Source of the DNA: JBDKTH01 sp964558295
GTDB taxonomy: Bacteria > Planctomycetota > Planctomycetia > Pirellulales > Thermoguttaceae
Length of the DNA: 22,024 nucleotides
Direction of reading: 5' to 3'
NCBI GenBank assembly: GCA_964558295.1
Contig: CAZLDQ010000092.1
Span: 1-22,024, forward strand
In this document: positions 15,624-22,024 of the stretch, piece after piece
How positions within the stretch are numbered: the stretch's first letter is position 1
Layout: each line of letters starts with the position of its first letter
Notes under the pieces: model-generated
The model's input: the letters and a program-made list of their open reading frames with translations, nothing else
What the model was told of the DNA's origin: nothing
The model's database searches: none
Position numbers and translations under genes: made by a program

Positions 15624-17315
15624 TCACTCGTCGGCGTCCTTAGGCTTCTCCAGCAGAATCCGATCTCCTGCCGCGAGACCTTGGACGATCTCCACACGGT
15701 CGTCGCTCTTCTTGCCGGCGGTCACCGGCTGCTTCTTGGGCTTGCCATCGTTCGCCAGCAGATAGACGTAGTGCTTCTGGTCGTCCAACTCATCGGTGAA
15801 TAGGGCAGAAGCAGGAATGGTGAGCGCCTCCTTGTTCAAGTAGGGCACCAAGCGGATCGTGCAGGTCATCTCCGGAACCAAGGCCGCGGCCTGTTTGTCC
15901 AACTCGACTCGGAACAGGGCCTCAAACTTCCCATCGATTGAGGGAATGGCGTTGATCTTGCTCAACACGGCCGAGAGCTTCAGTTCTGGATACGCGGTGG
16001 CCACGACGGTTCCCTGCAGCCCGACATGCATCCACTGGAGATCGCGTTCCGCGACCGTGGCTCGAATGATCAGCGGCCGCATCTCGACGATCGTCATGAA
16101 GACTTGCCCCGCGTTGACATCGCCCCCGGGATGAAGATCGTCGGCTGCGTTATTGGCCCCGTTCCAATCACCGCGTACAAACCGGCCATAGAACACCACG
16201 CCCTCGGCTGGGGCGACAACCTTCATTGCGTCGCGGTCGGCCAGGAGTCTTTGGAGCCGCTGCTGGTTGCGGCTCTGCTGCATCTTGAGCTTTTCCAATT
16301 CAAGCCGCTGCTGTTCGAGAGCCACGGGGAGCGTTGACTTAGCCCGATCCAGATCGAGCGCCTCCCGTCGCATATTCTCCTTGCGGATTTCTTCGGTGCG
16401 TGGCAGTTGGACCTTGATCGCTTGCTCGTGGAGGATTCTGGCGATTTCCAAGGAGAACTTGGCTCGTTCCACCGTGTCCCGCTGCCGCTTGAGGATAATC
16501 TCTTCGGTCTCTTCGGTCAGGTCGTCGGCCTGGTACATCTTCTCCAGTTGGCGAAGTTCTTCCTCTTCATACTGGAGCATGTTCTGGGACATCTTGAGCA
16601 TGAAATCCTCGGCTTTTTCCGCGAGGGGGCGATCGATCCCCAAGAACCGGATCAGGTCCTCGTCGGCAATCCGCTTGCTCCGCTCCGCGGCCGCTAGTTC
16701 CAACGGCGTCGACGCTTCCAGTAACCGCAGATTTGACTCGGCCTGCTTAAACTGCAGTGCGGCGATCTGTTGATCTGCGCGCAGGTCGGCGATTACCCGA
16801 TCGATCCCTTCCGTGTCAAACTGCACGAGGGTTTCTCCCTTTTTGACGTGCGCGCCATGCGCCACGGCCTTGAGTACTTCGAGGCCCTTCCACTCCTTGA
16901 GCCGTACGGAGATGGCGTGCATCGTCTCGGCTTCAAAGGTTCCCCGCAAGGAAAGGCAGATCTTCATCGGCGCCTTCTTGACCGTAAGGGTTGACGGCCC
17001 GGCTTTTGATTCTTTCGCGGCTTTGGATTCTTTCTCGGATTCGGGCTTCTTGGCTTCCGGCTTTGCGGCCTCCCCCGTATTGGGCGTCGGCTGCTTATCG
17101 GCTGTAGTGTTGGCTTTTTGGGCTTCGGCCGGTTTTTCGCCCTGCGGCGTCGTGGTTTCCGGTTGGGTGGTCGTCTTCGCAGGCGTTGCTTTGGTTGCCG
17201 CGGCCTCCGTCTGTTGCGTGGCGTCCGGTTGCGCGGTCAAGCCAAAGGCGCTGCTTGCAGAGAGCAGGGCCAGCCCGACCGCAGTCCACAACAGGTGGCG
17301 GATGGCGTGTGGCAT
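15624..17315 (-). CDS. Periplasmic adaptor (HlyD / membrane-fusion) protein
   Basis: This 563-residue adaptor has a signal peptide (1 to about 28) and then an unusually long Thr/Lys/Glu/Ala/Pro-rich region (about 29-108). The two halves of the lipoyl-like barrel-sandwich are at about 145-167 (GAHVKKGETLVQFD) and 364-412 (KVVAPAEGVVFYGRF). They are separated by a long coiled-coil hairpin (about 170-362). A beta-barrel and membrane-proximal domain follow, with LTIPASALF and a final VEIVQGLAAGDRIL. Such proteins bridge an inner-membrane pump and an outer channel. No ABC, RND or MFS pump and no outer-membrane channel gene is adjacent; the only partner in the operon is the toroid protein downstream. 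The ATG at 17315 has AAAGGAA 8 bases upstream. The adaptor call is firm, the transport substrate unknown. Confidence 0.88.
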   Translation of the reverse strand: MPHAIRHLLWTAVGLALLSASSAFGLTAQPDATQQTEAAATKATPAKTTTQPETTTPQGEKPAEAQKANTTADKQPTPNTGEAAKPEAKKPESEKESKAAKESKAGPSTLTVKKAPMKICLSLRGTFEAETMHAISVRLKEWKGLEVLKAVAHGAHVKKGETLVQFDTEGIDRVIADLRADQQIAALQFKQAESNLRLLEASTPLELAAAERSKRIADEDLIRFLGIDRPLAEKAEDFMLKMSQNMLQYEEEELRQLEKMYQADDLTEETEEIILKRQRDTVERAKFSLEIARILHEQAIKVQLPRTEEIRKENMRREALDLDRAKSTLPVALEQQRLELEKLKMQQSRNQQRLQRLLADRDAMKVVAPAEGVVFYGRFVRGDWNGANNAADDLHPGGDVNAGQVFMTIVEMRPLIIRATVAERDLQWMHVGLQGTVVATAYPELKLSAVLSKINAIPSIDGKFEALFRVELDKQAAALVPEMTCTIRLVPYLNKEALTIPASALFTDELDDQKHYVYLLANDGKPKKQPVTAGKKSDDRVEIVQGLAAGDRILLEKPKDADE

Positions 17316-17830
17316 ACGCGATATTCCTTTTGTTGGTTCAAAGAAGAGCCGATTAGGGGGAAAACCTTACTTCAGATATGTTCTGGGATCAGCCGGGAGA
17401 ATGATAGCAATTGCAGCGCGGGAGTAGATCTGGGGACCCGAACGCAAAAATATCAGGTTAGCTTCCATTCTGCTACCGCAGTTTTTCCACTGCAAGCAGG
17501 AGCCTTGCAATATTTACGGGCCCCTGGCAACTGACCGCCCGGGGTAGAACCACCAGCCGTTATTTTCCCACCAACCGGTCGAAGTGCCCCCTGGGAATCC
17601 GGCGGACGCAGGGCCGTAAAGAGGCGAGAGAGTCCAACGTAAGGCGTCTACCGCAGAAGGACGAACTCGATGAGATCGTCATGACGCCCAAGTCCGAAAT
17701 TGCCGCTACGCGACGCGGTGGCTCAATGCAAGATGCGATCTGGGGGTATCAGACAAGCGGCCAACAAAACGCAAATACGCCGGCCGAACTGAAACGGCGG
17801 TCGAAAGATACCGGCCAGTGCGAGGCAAAC
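17316..17830. other. 515-bp gap between membrane-fusion gene and cheY-like gene
   Basis: I find no credible gene here. It must contain the start region of the membrane-fusion gene. A small hairpin GCAGT/ACTGC (17478-17493) overlaps a second possible stem TGCAAG/CTTGCA (17491-17509); they share bases and cannot form together. No clear terminator follows the receiver gene. Confidence 0.5.
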
Positions 17831-18196
17831 TTACACGGCGAGACAGCCGGCCAGGGTTTCCTGCAGTTGCTCGGGCATGAACGGCTTGGCGATGAAGTCG
17901 TGGGCTCCCTTGCGGATCGCCTCAGAAATCATCTTCGTCTGATTCAAGGCACTGACGACCACGACCTTTGCCGCCGGGTCGAGTTTCAAGATCCCCTCAA
18001 GGGCCACGATTCCATTGGTACCCGGCATGACAATGTCCATCGTCACCGCTTCCGGATGATACTGCTGGAACAAGCGTACGGCCTCTTCGCCATCTGCTGC
18101 CTCGGCCACGACTTTCCAGCCGGCCTCGGTCAGAGTGTCTGCGATCATGCGTCGCATGAGCATTGAATCGTCGACAACCAGTACGCGTTTGGACAT
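17831..18196 (-). CDS. Stand-alone CheY-like response regulator receiver
   Basis: This 121-residue single receiver domain has no output domain. All conserved residues are present: the acidic pair Asp9/Asp10 (VLVVDDS), phospho-accepting Asp54 (TMDIVMPGTNG), Ser82 (VVVVSALNQ) and Lys104 (AKPF). The ATG at 18196 is preferred over the overlapping GTG one codon earlier because AAAGGG lies 7 bases upstream. Such proteins carry phosphoryl groups between kinases and Hpt proteins or act by binding a target such as the flagellar motor. No kinase or chemotaxis gene is adjacent, so its partner is unknown. The Hpt protein at the left edge is one candidate, by inference only. Confidence 0.92.
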   Translation of the reverse strand: MSKRVLVVDDSMLMRRMIADTLTEAGWKVVAEAADGEEAVRLFQQYHPEAVTMDIVMPGTNGIVALEGILKLDPAAKVVVVSALNQTKMISEAIRKGAHDFIAKPFMPEQLQETLAGCLAV

Positions 18197-18543
18197 CACG
18201 GCACCCTTTCACACCAACATAAGGACGGCGAGAACCGAGACACGCCACCCTTCCCAGGGCAGAACCGTTCGGCGTCTCGTACCGCTGAAACTATAGGCTC
18301 TTTGTAGGCCCTCCCGCGGTTTTTCCCCGGCGGCCAGACAGCCGGGCCGGCGGTTTGTTCGTTACGATCGCCCCATTCGCTAGGACCGCGTTCACCCGGC
18401 CGGAATAAACGGTACCTGTACAGACCTCCCTGAAGTCGGCGGCCAGCTTGATTCGATGAAACGATAGGGACATATACTGCGGACGCCAACCTTGCCGGCG
18501 GCAATCGGAGCGATTGCCCCAGGATATTGGGCAAGGGGCAAGC
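18197..18543. promoter_or_regulatory. Divergent regulatory region, with a possible + strand promoter
   Basis: This 347-bp gap lies between the receiver gene (-) and the small membrane protein gene (+). A possible promoter for the latter is TTGATT (18448-18453) with TATACT (18473-18478), but the 19-bp spacing is long. An inverted repeat CCCGGC-9-GCCGGG at 18326-18346 would lie in the leader of the receiver gene or serve as an operator. No gene is seen. Confidence 0.35.
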
Positions 18544-18855
18544 ATGAAGCGGAGTCTGGCTATGGAATTCAACCGCAATCAGTACTTCCTTGCAGGTCTG
18601 GTGCTGCTGTTCCTGGGAATTGAGTTGCGGATGGTCGATTCCGTCGTGCTCACGTCGGAATTCACCAAGTTCCTCGGAACACGGTCGGAGCATCCTGTCG
18701 TGGCGGCCACCAATACGGTGGACGCCTTGATGGGGACCGACATCAAGCTGCCGCCCAAAACCATCCGGCCGCCCGAATGGCTCGGCTGGTCGCTCGCCTC
18801 GATCGGTTCCGTCCTCGTCCTTCACAGCTTGGCGATGAACAAGCCCGGCGGATGA
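18544..18855 (+). CDS. Small membrane protein of unknown function
   Basis: This 103-residue protein has two predicted membrane segments, near residues 14-32 (FLAGLVLLFLGIEL) and 78-95 (LGWSLASIGSVLVLHSL). The 45-residue stretch between them contains SEFTKFLGTRSEHP and the Pro-rich PPKTIRPPEW. Two starts are plausible: ATG 18544 with AAGGGG 5 bases upstream, and ATG 18562 (97 aa, MEFNRNQYF) with GGAG 7 bases upstream. I list the longer. I do not recognise the family; coding character is supported by the clear hydrophobic pattern and start signals. It is divergent from the receiver gene and convergent with the secreted protein at 19003-19932. Confidence 0.7.
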   Translation: MKRSLAMEFNRNQYFLAGLVLLFLGIELRMVDSVVLTSEFTKFLGTRSEHPVVAATNTVDALMGTDIKLPPKTIRPPEWLGWSLASIGSVLVLHSLAMNKPGG

Positions 18856-18861
18856 GATAGG

Positions 18862-18992
18862 TAAGGACGAATGTCGAATGCTCATAAGGACGAGGGAATG
18901 AAGAAGCTCGAAGACCGAAACCCAGCTGATCGGTTTTCGTACTTTGGTGTTTATCATTCCTTCATCATTTGATCTTTCGTCATTCGATCTTA
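18862..18992. repeat. Long imperfect inverted repeat between convergent genes
   Basis: The left arm (GGACGAATGTCGAATG followed by GGACGAGGGAATGAAG) and the right arm (ATTCCTTCATCATTTGATC followed by CGTCATTCGATCTTA) are imperfect reverse complements over about 40 bp each. The inner dyad CGAAACC/GGTTTTCG lies near the centre. The unit is built from short GACGAATG/CATTCGTC words. It fills nearly the whole gap between two convergent stop codons and could end transcription on both strands. Confidence 0.6.
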
Positions 18993-19002
18993 TCTCCGCC
19001 GC

Positions 19003-19932
19003 CTACCGTCCCGTCCGTTCCTGGACAAAGAACCGCTGGCCAGTGGTCTGCTCCAAATGGTCGCGGATTGCGCTATAGGGGCGAACGCGGACCATGCTCT
19101 GACTCGTTTCGAATACGCCTTCCCCCGGCACGCTGAGACGGACGTGAACCAGTCCCTGGGAGGCCCAGCGGAAGTCGAACTCGGGGTGCACTCGGCGAAA
19201 CGGCAGCTGGTAGCAGGCGCCATCGGCGTGAAAATCCGTGGGACACACCTGCTCCGTCCAGCGTCCCAAGACGGCGTATGGTTGCCGCGATCGGGCCAGG
19301 CCGGCTTCTTCGCCGAGCAGTTCGACTTGGATTGTCCCGCGAACCGGCAACACGCATCCGGCACCGTCCAAAGGAAATACGTTAAGCACAAGCCCATCCG
19401 CCTCCACATCGCTGTCCCAGTTGGCCACCCGGGTCTCAATTGCCACCGACCGTACGCGAGGCGGTTCGAATTGATGGGCGGCACCCCAGACAGGCAGAGG
19501 GAGCATACACGGAGGAGGCGGCGCAAGGCCCCCAGGTCCCACGCCCGGTGGCGGCGAACCATCGGTCAAACGTTCCTCCGCTATGCCGGATGCGACTGAC
19601 GCTGGGGGCAAGGCCTCGCGGAGTACGGCAATCGCCTCCCGTAGTTCCCGCCCGGTGTAGATGTCACCGTCCAACTCGGCCCATTCGACGCACGCCCAAT
19701 CGACCGGCCGGAGTACATGCCCTGCACGACCATTCCAACGGAGCCAGAGCTGGGTGGCGTCGGTGCGGCGGTCGAGTTCGGCTGTGAAATGCCGTCCGCT
19801 GGCCAGAGCGACGGTCAGCGGCGAGGCCCCCCCCACCGTCAGTGGTCCAGCGCCGAACACGGCCGGCTGGTTCAGGGCAAACAAGCTGCAGAAGCAGAGA
19901 ACAAACAAAAGGCGGGACTTGGCGTTTACCAT
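19003..19932 (-). CDS. Secreted protein of unknown function
   Basis: This 309-residue protein has a clear signal peptide (residues 1 to about 28, LLFVLCFCSLFALNQPAVFG). The mature protein looks all-beta and has no domain I can name. Notable parts are a Pro/Gly stretch (SPPPGVGPGGLAPPPP, about residues 126-141) and a second half with regular strand-like segments (VRSVAIETRVANWDSDVEADGLVLNVFPLDG). The ending is QTTGQRFFVQERTGR. The first half mentions no catalytic motif; LWLRWNGRAGHVLRPVDWACVEW may form a small beta domain. The ATG at 19932 lacks a strong ribosome binding site. It is a single gene, divergent from the STAS operon. Planctomycete-type hypothetical protein is as far as I can go. 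Confidence 0.75.
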   Translation of the reverse strand: MVNAKSRLLFVLCFCSLFALNQPAVFGAGPLTVGGASPLTVALASGRHFTAELDRRTDATQLWLRWNGRAGHVLRPVDWACVEWAELDGDIYTGRELREAIAVLREALPPASVASGIAEERLTDGSPPPGVGPGGLAPPPPCMLPLPVWGAAHQFEPPRVRSVAIETRVANWDSDVEADGLVLNVFPLDGAGCVLPVRGTIQVELLGEEAGLARSRQPYAVLGRWTEQVCPTDFHADGACYQLPFRRVHPEFDFRWASQGLVHVRLSVPGEGVFETSQSMVRVRPYSAIRDHLEQTTGQRFFVQERTGR

Positions 19933-20060
19933 GATGCTCGTCCGGCTCTGAGGGAAACGCCCGACCTGAAAGGCAAACCCCGTGCCCTGCCAAACGTGGC
20001 AAAATACACTTGACCAGTAAATCGTCCGAGAATAACGACTTAGTGTTTTCCTCGTTCTGG

Positions 20061-20096
20061 CGATGCCCTGAACACCGCTGTTGCGTCAGGGCATCG
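20061..20096. promoter_or_regulatory. 11-bp perfect inverted repeat upstream of STAS operon
   Basis: CGATGCCCTGA (20061-20071) and TCAGGGCATCG (20086-20096) are perfect reverse complements with a 14-base loop. There is no T-run directly after it on either strand, so it is more likely an operator or leader hairpin than a terminator. It lies in the 303-bp gap between the secreted protein gene (-) and the STAS gene (+). Confidence 0.6.
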
Positions 20097-20115
20097 TTGT
20101 GGCGTTTGGGCAACA

Positions 20116-20133
20116 CAGGGGCACGTGCCCCTG
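20116..20133. promoter_or_regulatory. 18-bp perfect palindrome (candidate operator)
   Basis: The sequence CAGGGGCACGTGCCCCTG is its own reverse complement with no spacer. It is centred about 45 bp upstream of the -35 box of the STAS promoter. An even, gapless palindrome at that position is typical of a binding site for a dimeric regulator. The regulator is unknown. Confidence 0.6.
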
Positions 20134-20164
20134 CCAATTGTTCCAAGATTTGTGTACCCCCTTC

Positions 20165-20192
20165 TTGACACCCACCTGGGTGGGGCTATGAT
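20165..20192 (+). promoter_or_regulatory. Near-consensus sigma-70 promoter for the STAS-RsbW operon
   Basis: TTGACA (20165-20170) and TATGAT (20187-20192) are separated by 16 bp, with the start of transcription near 20199 and a leader of about 37 bases. Inside the spacer is a 14-bp dyad, CCCACC-TG-GGTGGG (20171-20184), so a protein bound there would sit between the two promoter boxes. This is the best promoter in the window. Confidence 0.75.
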
Positions 20193-20235
20193 GAGGAAAA
20201 TACTTGCGTTGGTCTTGCCTTGAGGAGTGTGTTTC

Positions 20236-20589
20236 ATGACCGAGTTTCGACGCCTGGAAGTCAACCAAGTCGGGGATGTGACCGTGGTCCACTTCCGCGA
20301 CCAGAAAATTATCGAGGATCTCGGGATCCAGGAACTCGGGCAGGAACTGTTTACCTTGGTAGAAGCCGAAAACCGCAAAAAGCTGGTGCTCAACTTCTCC
20401 TCGGTCGATTTTCTCTCCAGTGCCGCTCTCGGGAAGCTGATTACGCTGGAAAAGAAGCTGAAAAACCGTAACGGTACGCTGAAGCTCTGCTGCATTCGTC
20501 CGGAGATCTATGAGGTCTTTGCGATCACACGGCTCAATCGCCTGTTCGATATCAAGCAAGAGGAAGCCGACGCCATCGCTGCCTTCTGA
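20236..20589 (+). CDS. STAS domain anti-sigma factor antagonist (SpoIIAA/RsbV type)
   Basis: This 117-residue protein is a single STAS domain. The phosphorylation loop is VDFLSSAALGKL, with Ser62 at the place of the conserved phosphoserine of SpoIIAA. Before it lies the usual strand KKLVLNFSSV, after it the helix LITLEKKLKNRNG. In the partner-switching scheme the unphosphorylated form binds an anti-sigma kinase and frees the sigma factor or another target. The ATG at 20236 follows GAGGAG by 8 bases; a GTG three codons earlier overlaps that site and is rejected. The RsbW-like gene begins 35 bp downstream on the same strand, so the two form an operon driven by the promoter at 20165-20192. Confidence 0.93.
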   Translation: MTEFRRLEVNQVGDVTVVHFRDQKIIEDLGIQELGQELFTLVEAENRKKLVLNFSSVDFLSSAALGKLITLEKKLKNRNGTLKLCCIRPEIYEVFAITRLNRLFDIKQEEADAIAAF

Positions 20590-20624
20590 CCGTTTCGCCT
20601 CATCACCCTTCGTCGCCCGAATCC

Positions 20625-21068
20625 ATGTCAGAAAGCCCTTGGATCTGGCAATGCGACCATGTGATTCCTAGCAGTCCCGGCGCCGGCCGTGGGGTGCTCG
20701 AAGAGGTTCTCCGCCAGCTCGAGCGGCAGCGGTGGGTCGAGCATGATATCTTTGGCGTTCACCTTGCGATGGAAGAGGCTCTGGCCAACGCCATCAAACA
20801 CGGCAATCGCTCCGACGCCGCCAAATTCATCCACGTCTCCTGCCGTCTGACAGACGATTTGGTGCATATCGAGATTTCCGACCAAGGCCCTGGCTTTGAT
20901 CCGACCTCCGTCCCCGATCCAACCGACGAGGCGCATCTAGAACTCCCCCGTGGAAGGGGGTTAATGCTCATGCGGAGTTTCATGTCACGGGTCGCTTATA
21001 ACGCCGCGGGCAATTGTGTGGTGATGGAAAAGGACCGCGGCTCCAACCACGCCTCCAATCACGACTAA
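20625..21068 (+). CDS. RsbW-like anti-sigma / serine kinase (HATPase_c_2)
   Basis: This 147-residue GHKL-type ATPase corresponds to RsbW or SpoIIAB. The N box reads HLAMEEALANAIKHGN (Glu51, Asn55), the G1 box DQGPGFD (Asp86, Gly88, Gly90) and the G2 box GRGLMLM (Gly110, Gly112), all in order and intact. There is no dimerisation/phospho-His domain, so it is a serine kinase that phosphorylates a STAS partner, most likely the product of the gene 35 bp upstream. The target freed by the switch is not in the window: no sigma factor of the SigB/SigF type is adjacent, so the target could be another protein. No ribosome binding site is evident at ATG 20625. A hairpin ACGACT-AAA-AGTCGT (21061-21075) overlaps the stop codon. 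Confidence 0.92.
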   Translation: MSESPWIWQCDHVIPSSPGAGRGVLEEVLRQLERQRWVEHDIFGVHLAMEEALANAIKHGNRSDAAKFIHVSCRLTDDLVHIEISDQGPGFDPTSVPDPTDEAHLELPRGRGLMLMRSFMSRVAYNAAGNCVVMEKDRGSNHASNHD

Positions 21069-21162
21069 AAGTCGTTTCCATTGCAGGGGCCTATTCCCCT
21101 CCAAAGTATGCAAAGCGATAGAAACGCGACTGATCGGATTGTTTTTCCTCGATTCACCCATC

Positions 21163-21191
21163 TTGCCGACCGGCTGCCGATCCAGTAAGAT
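21163..21191 (+). promoter_or_regulatory. Promoter for tRNA-Asn
   Basis: TTGCCG (21163-21168) and TAAGAT (21186-21191) are separated by 17 bp. Transcription would start near 21198, about 7 bases before the mature 5' end of the tRNA. Confidence 0.5.
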
Positions 21192-21204
21192 AGAAATTCT
21201 TCAT

Positions 21205-21277
21205 TCCCCGATAGCTCAGTCGGTAGAGCAAGCGGCTGTTAACCGCTGGGTCCTAGGTTCGAGTCCTAGTCGGGGAG
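21205..21277 (+). tRNA. tRNA-Asn (anticodon GUU)
   Basis: All arms of the cloverleaf are present in 73 nt. The acceptor stem is TCCCCGA/TCGGGGA (21205-21211 with 21270-21276) with discriminator G. The D arm is AGCTCAGTCGGTAGAGC. The anticodon stem AGCGG/CCGCT encloses loop CTGTTAA, with anticodon GTT at 21238-21240. The T arm is CCTAGGTTCGAGTCCTAG. The 3' CCA is not encoded. It decodes asparagine codons AAC and AAU. Confidence 0.97.
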
Positions 21278-21572
21278 CTTGAACTATCCAGCCGAACCAA
21301 TTCGGCTGACTCAGTTAACGCGATCGCCCGACCATGAGAATGGCCGGGCGTTCGCGTATCTCTATGCCCGCAAAGGGTTACGGCGAATCGGCCCTCGCGG
21401 GCCGCGCTCTCTGTTTCAACCCGCCTCCACCACGTCGCGGGAGTGAACGTACACGTTCTCGCCCGCAGCCCGAGAGCAACAGGCCGAACTCTCTGACTCT
21501 CTCGTAAACAGCCCGCGTCCAGTTAACAGGCCCGTTCGTTTTGGACCCCAAGCCGATTTCGAACCGGCGTGC
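21278..21572. other. Hairpin-rich gap between tRNA-Asn and arsenite exporter gene
   Basis: No credible gene is seen. Several stems occur: AGCCGAA/TTCGGCT (21290-21307), a long stem with GAGA loop (21325-21350, CGCCCG/CGGGCG outer and CCAT/ATGG inner), GGCCC/GGGCC (21390-21403) and a 13-position stem with two mismatches at 21438-21465. The first two probably mark the end of the tRNA transcript, although neither has a proper T-run. On the minus strand a T-arm-like segment lies at 21552-21568, just after the exporter stop codon. Confidence 0.5.
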
Positions 21573-22024
21573 TCAGACCTGCAGCTTCGAGTGGTTGGCG
21601 CAAACGGCCGAGATGGGCGGCTCGGCGCTGGGCTGGCTGAAATGACGTTTCTGCAAGTATAACGCGACATGGACCAACCCGATCAGTACGGGTACTTCCA
21701 CGAGCGGGCCGATTACAGCGGCAAAGGCTGCGCCATGATGGATGCCGAAGACAGCCACAGCTACTGCAATGGCTAGCTCGAAGTTGTTACTGGCCGCCGT
21801 GAAGCTGATCGTCGCCGTCTTGGAATAGTCCGCGCCGGCCTTCTTGCCCATCCAGAAGCTCACCAGAAACATGACGACAAAGTAGATCAGCAGCGGAATG
21901 GCGACCAGCACCCCGTGCCACGGCTGGCGGACAATCTTGTCGCCCTGGATCACGAACATGGCGACGATGGTGAATAGCAGCGCGACCAGTGTGATCGGGC
22001 TGATCCTGGGGATGAATTGCTTTT
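21573..22024 (-). CDS. Acr3 family arsenite efflux transporter, C-terminal part (5' end outside window)
   Basis: The frame is open to the right edge, so only the last 149 residues or so are visible; no real start lies in the window. The sequence is recognisably Acr3 of the bile/arsenite/riboflavin transporter superfamily. The hydrophobic segments include VALLFTIVAMFVI, GVLVAIPLLIYFVVMFLVSFWMG and FELAIAVAVAVFGI. The family signature SFTAASNNFELAIAVAVAVFG is followed by GAAFAAVIGPLVEVPVLIGLVHVALYLQKR. It exports arsenite through the inner membrane. The usual operon partners (ArsR, ArsC, a phosphatase) would lie beyond the edge. The last 20 or so residues are a variable tail, as in other Acr3 proteins. 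The stop codon is directly followed by a tRNA T-arm-like segment. Confidence 0.93.
   Translation of the reverse strand, partial: KQFIPRISPITLVALLFTIVAMFVIQGDKIVRQPWHGVLVAIPLLIYFVVMFLVSFWMGKKAGADYSKTATISFTAASNNFELAIAVAVAVFGIHHGAAFAAVIGPLVEVPVLIGLVHVALYLQKRHFSQPSAEPPISAVCANHSKLQV

Noticed and set aside
18196..18957. 253-aa minus strand frame upstream of the receiver gene
   Set aside because: It overlaps the well-supported small membrane protein on the other strand and has no domain or start signal.
21416..21670. 84-aa minus strand frame overlapping the end of the arsenite exporter gene
   Set aside because: It is out of frame with the exporter, Arg/Ser-rich and without a start signal.

Overview
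The window most likely comes from a member of the Planctomycetota. It is GC-rich. It carries two DUF1559 proteins with type IV pilin-like N-termini and the C-terminal H-X9-DG motif, small lipoproteins that go with such genes, an ECF-type sigma factor joined to a FecR/LamG membrane protein, and many secreted or lipid-anchored products. This combination is characteristic of the phylum. I cannot name the genus from the sequence alone.

Layout. 1-4.4 kb: the 3' end of a histidine-phosphotransfer (Hpt) protein, a small lipoprotein (-), a DUF1559 gene (+), then a DUF1559-lipoprotein operon (-). 4.4-6.75 kb: sigma factor and FecR/LamG gene, 2 bp apart (-). 6.75-7.44 kb: a gap with no convincing gene that folds into a series of strong hairpins closed by a long-range helix. 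7.44-10.2 kb: a secreted M16 zinc protease (-). 10.4-12.85 kb: two tandem related c-di-GMP receptor candidates, GAF-PAS-PilZ and GAF-PilZ (+). 12.9-14.2 kb: a lipoprotein di-heme cytochrome c peroxidase (+). 14.3-17.3 kb: a membrane-fusion (HlyD-like) protein followed by a secreted alpha-toroid repeat protein (-). 17.8-18.9 kb: a stand-alone CheY-like receiver (-) and a divergent small membrane protein (+). 19.0-19.9 kb: a secreted protein of unknown function (-). 20.2-21.1 kb: a STAS anti-sigma antagonist and an RsbW-like kinase (+). 21.2 kb: tRNA-Asn(GUU). 21.6 kb to the edge: the C-terminal part of an Acr3 arsenite exporter (-).

How the parts may work together. Much of the window is signal transduction: phosphorelay (Hpt, CheY), second messenger (PilZ pair), partner switching (STAS/RsbW) and ECF sigma/FecR control. 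The rest mostly acts outside the cytoplasm: DUF1559 pseudopilins, M16 protease, peroxidase and the fusion protein. There is no sign of prophage, transposon or CRISPR.

Points for a second look: the Hpt protein ends in a DUF1559 C-terminal tail with 54 bp of identical DNA; the unassigned structured region at 6918-7316; the PilZ pair with a shared variant core; a palindrome-rich promoter ahead of the STAS gene; and an 8-copy heptamer repeat upstream of a DUF1559 operon.
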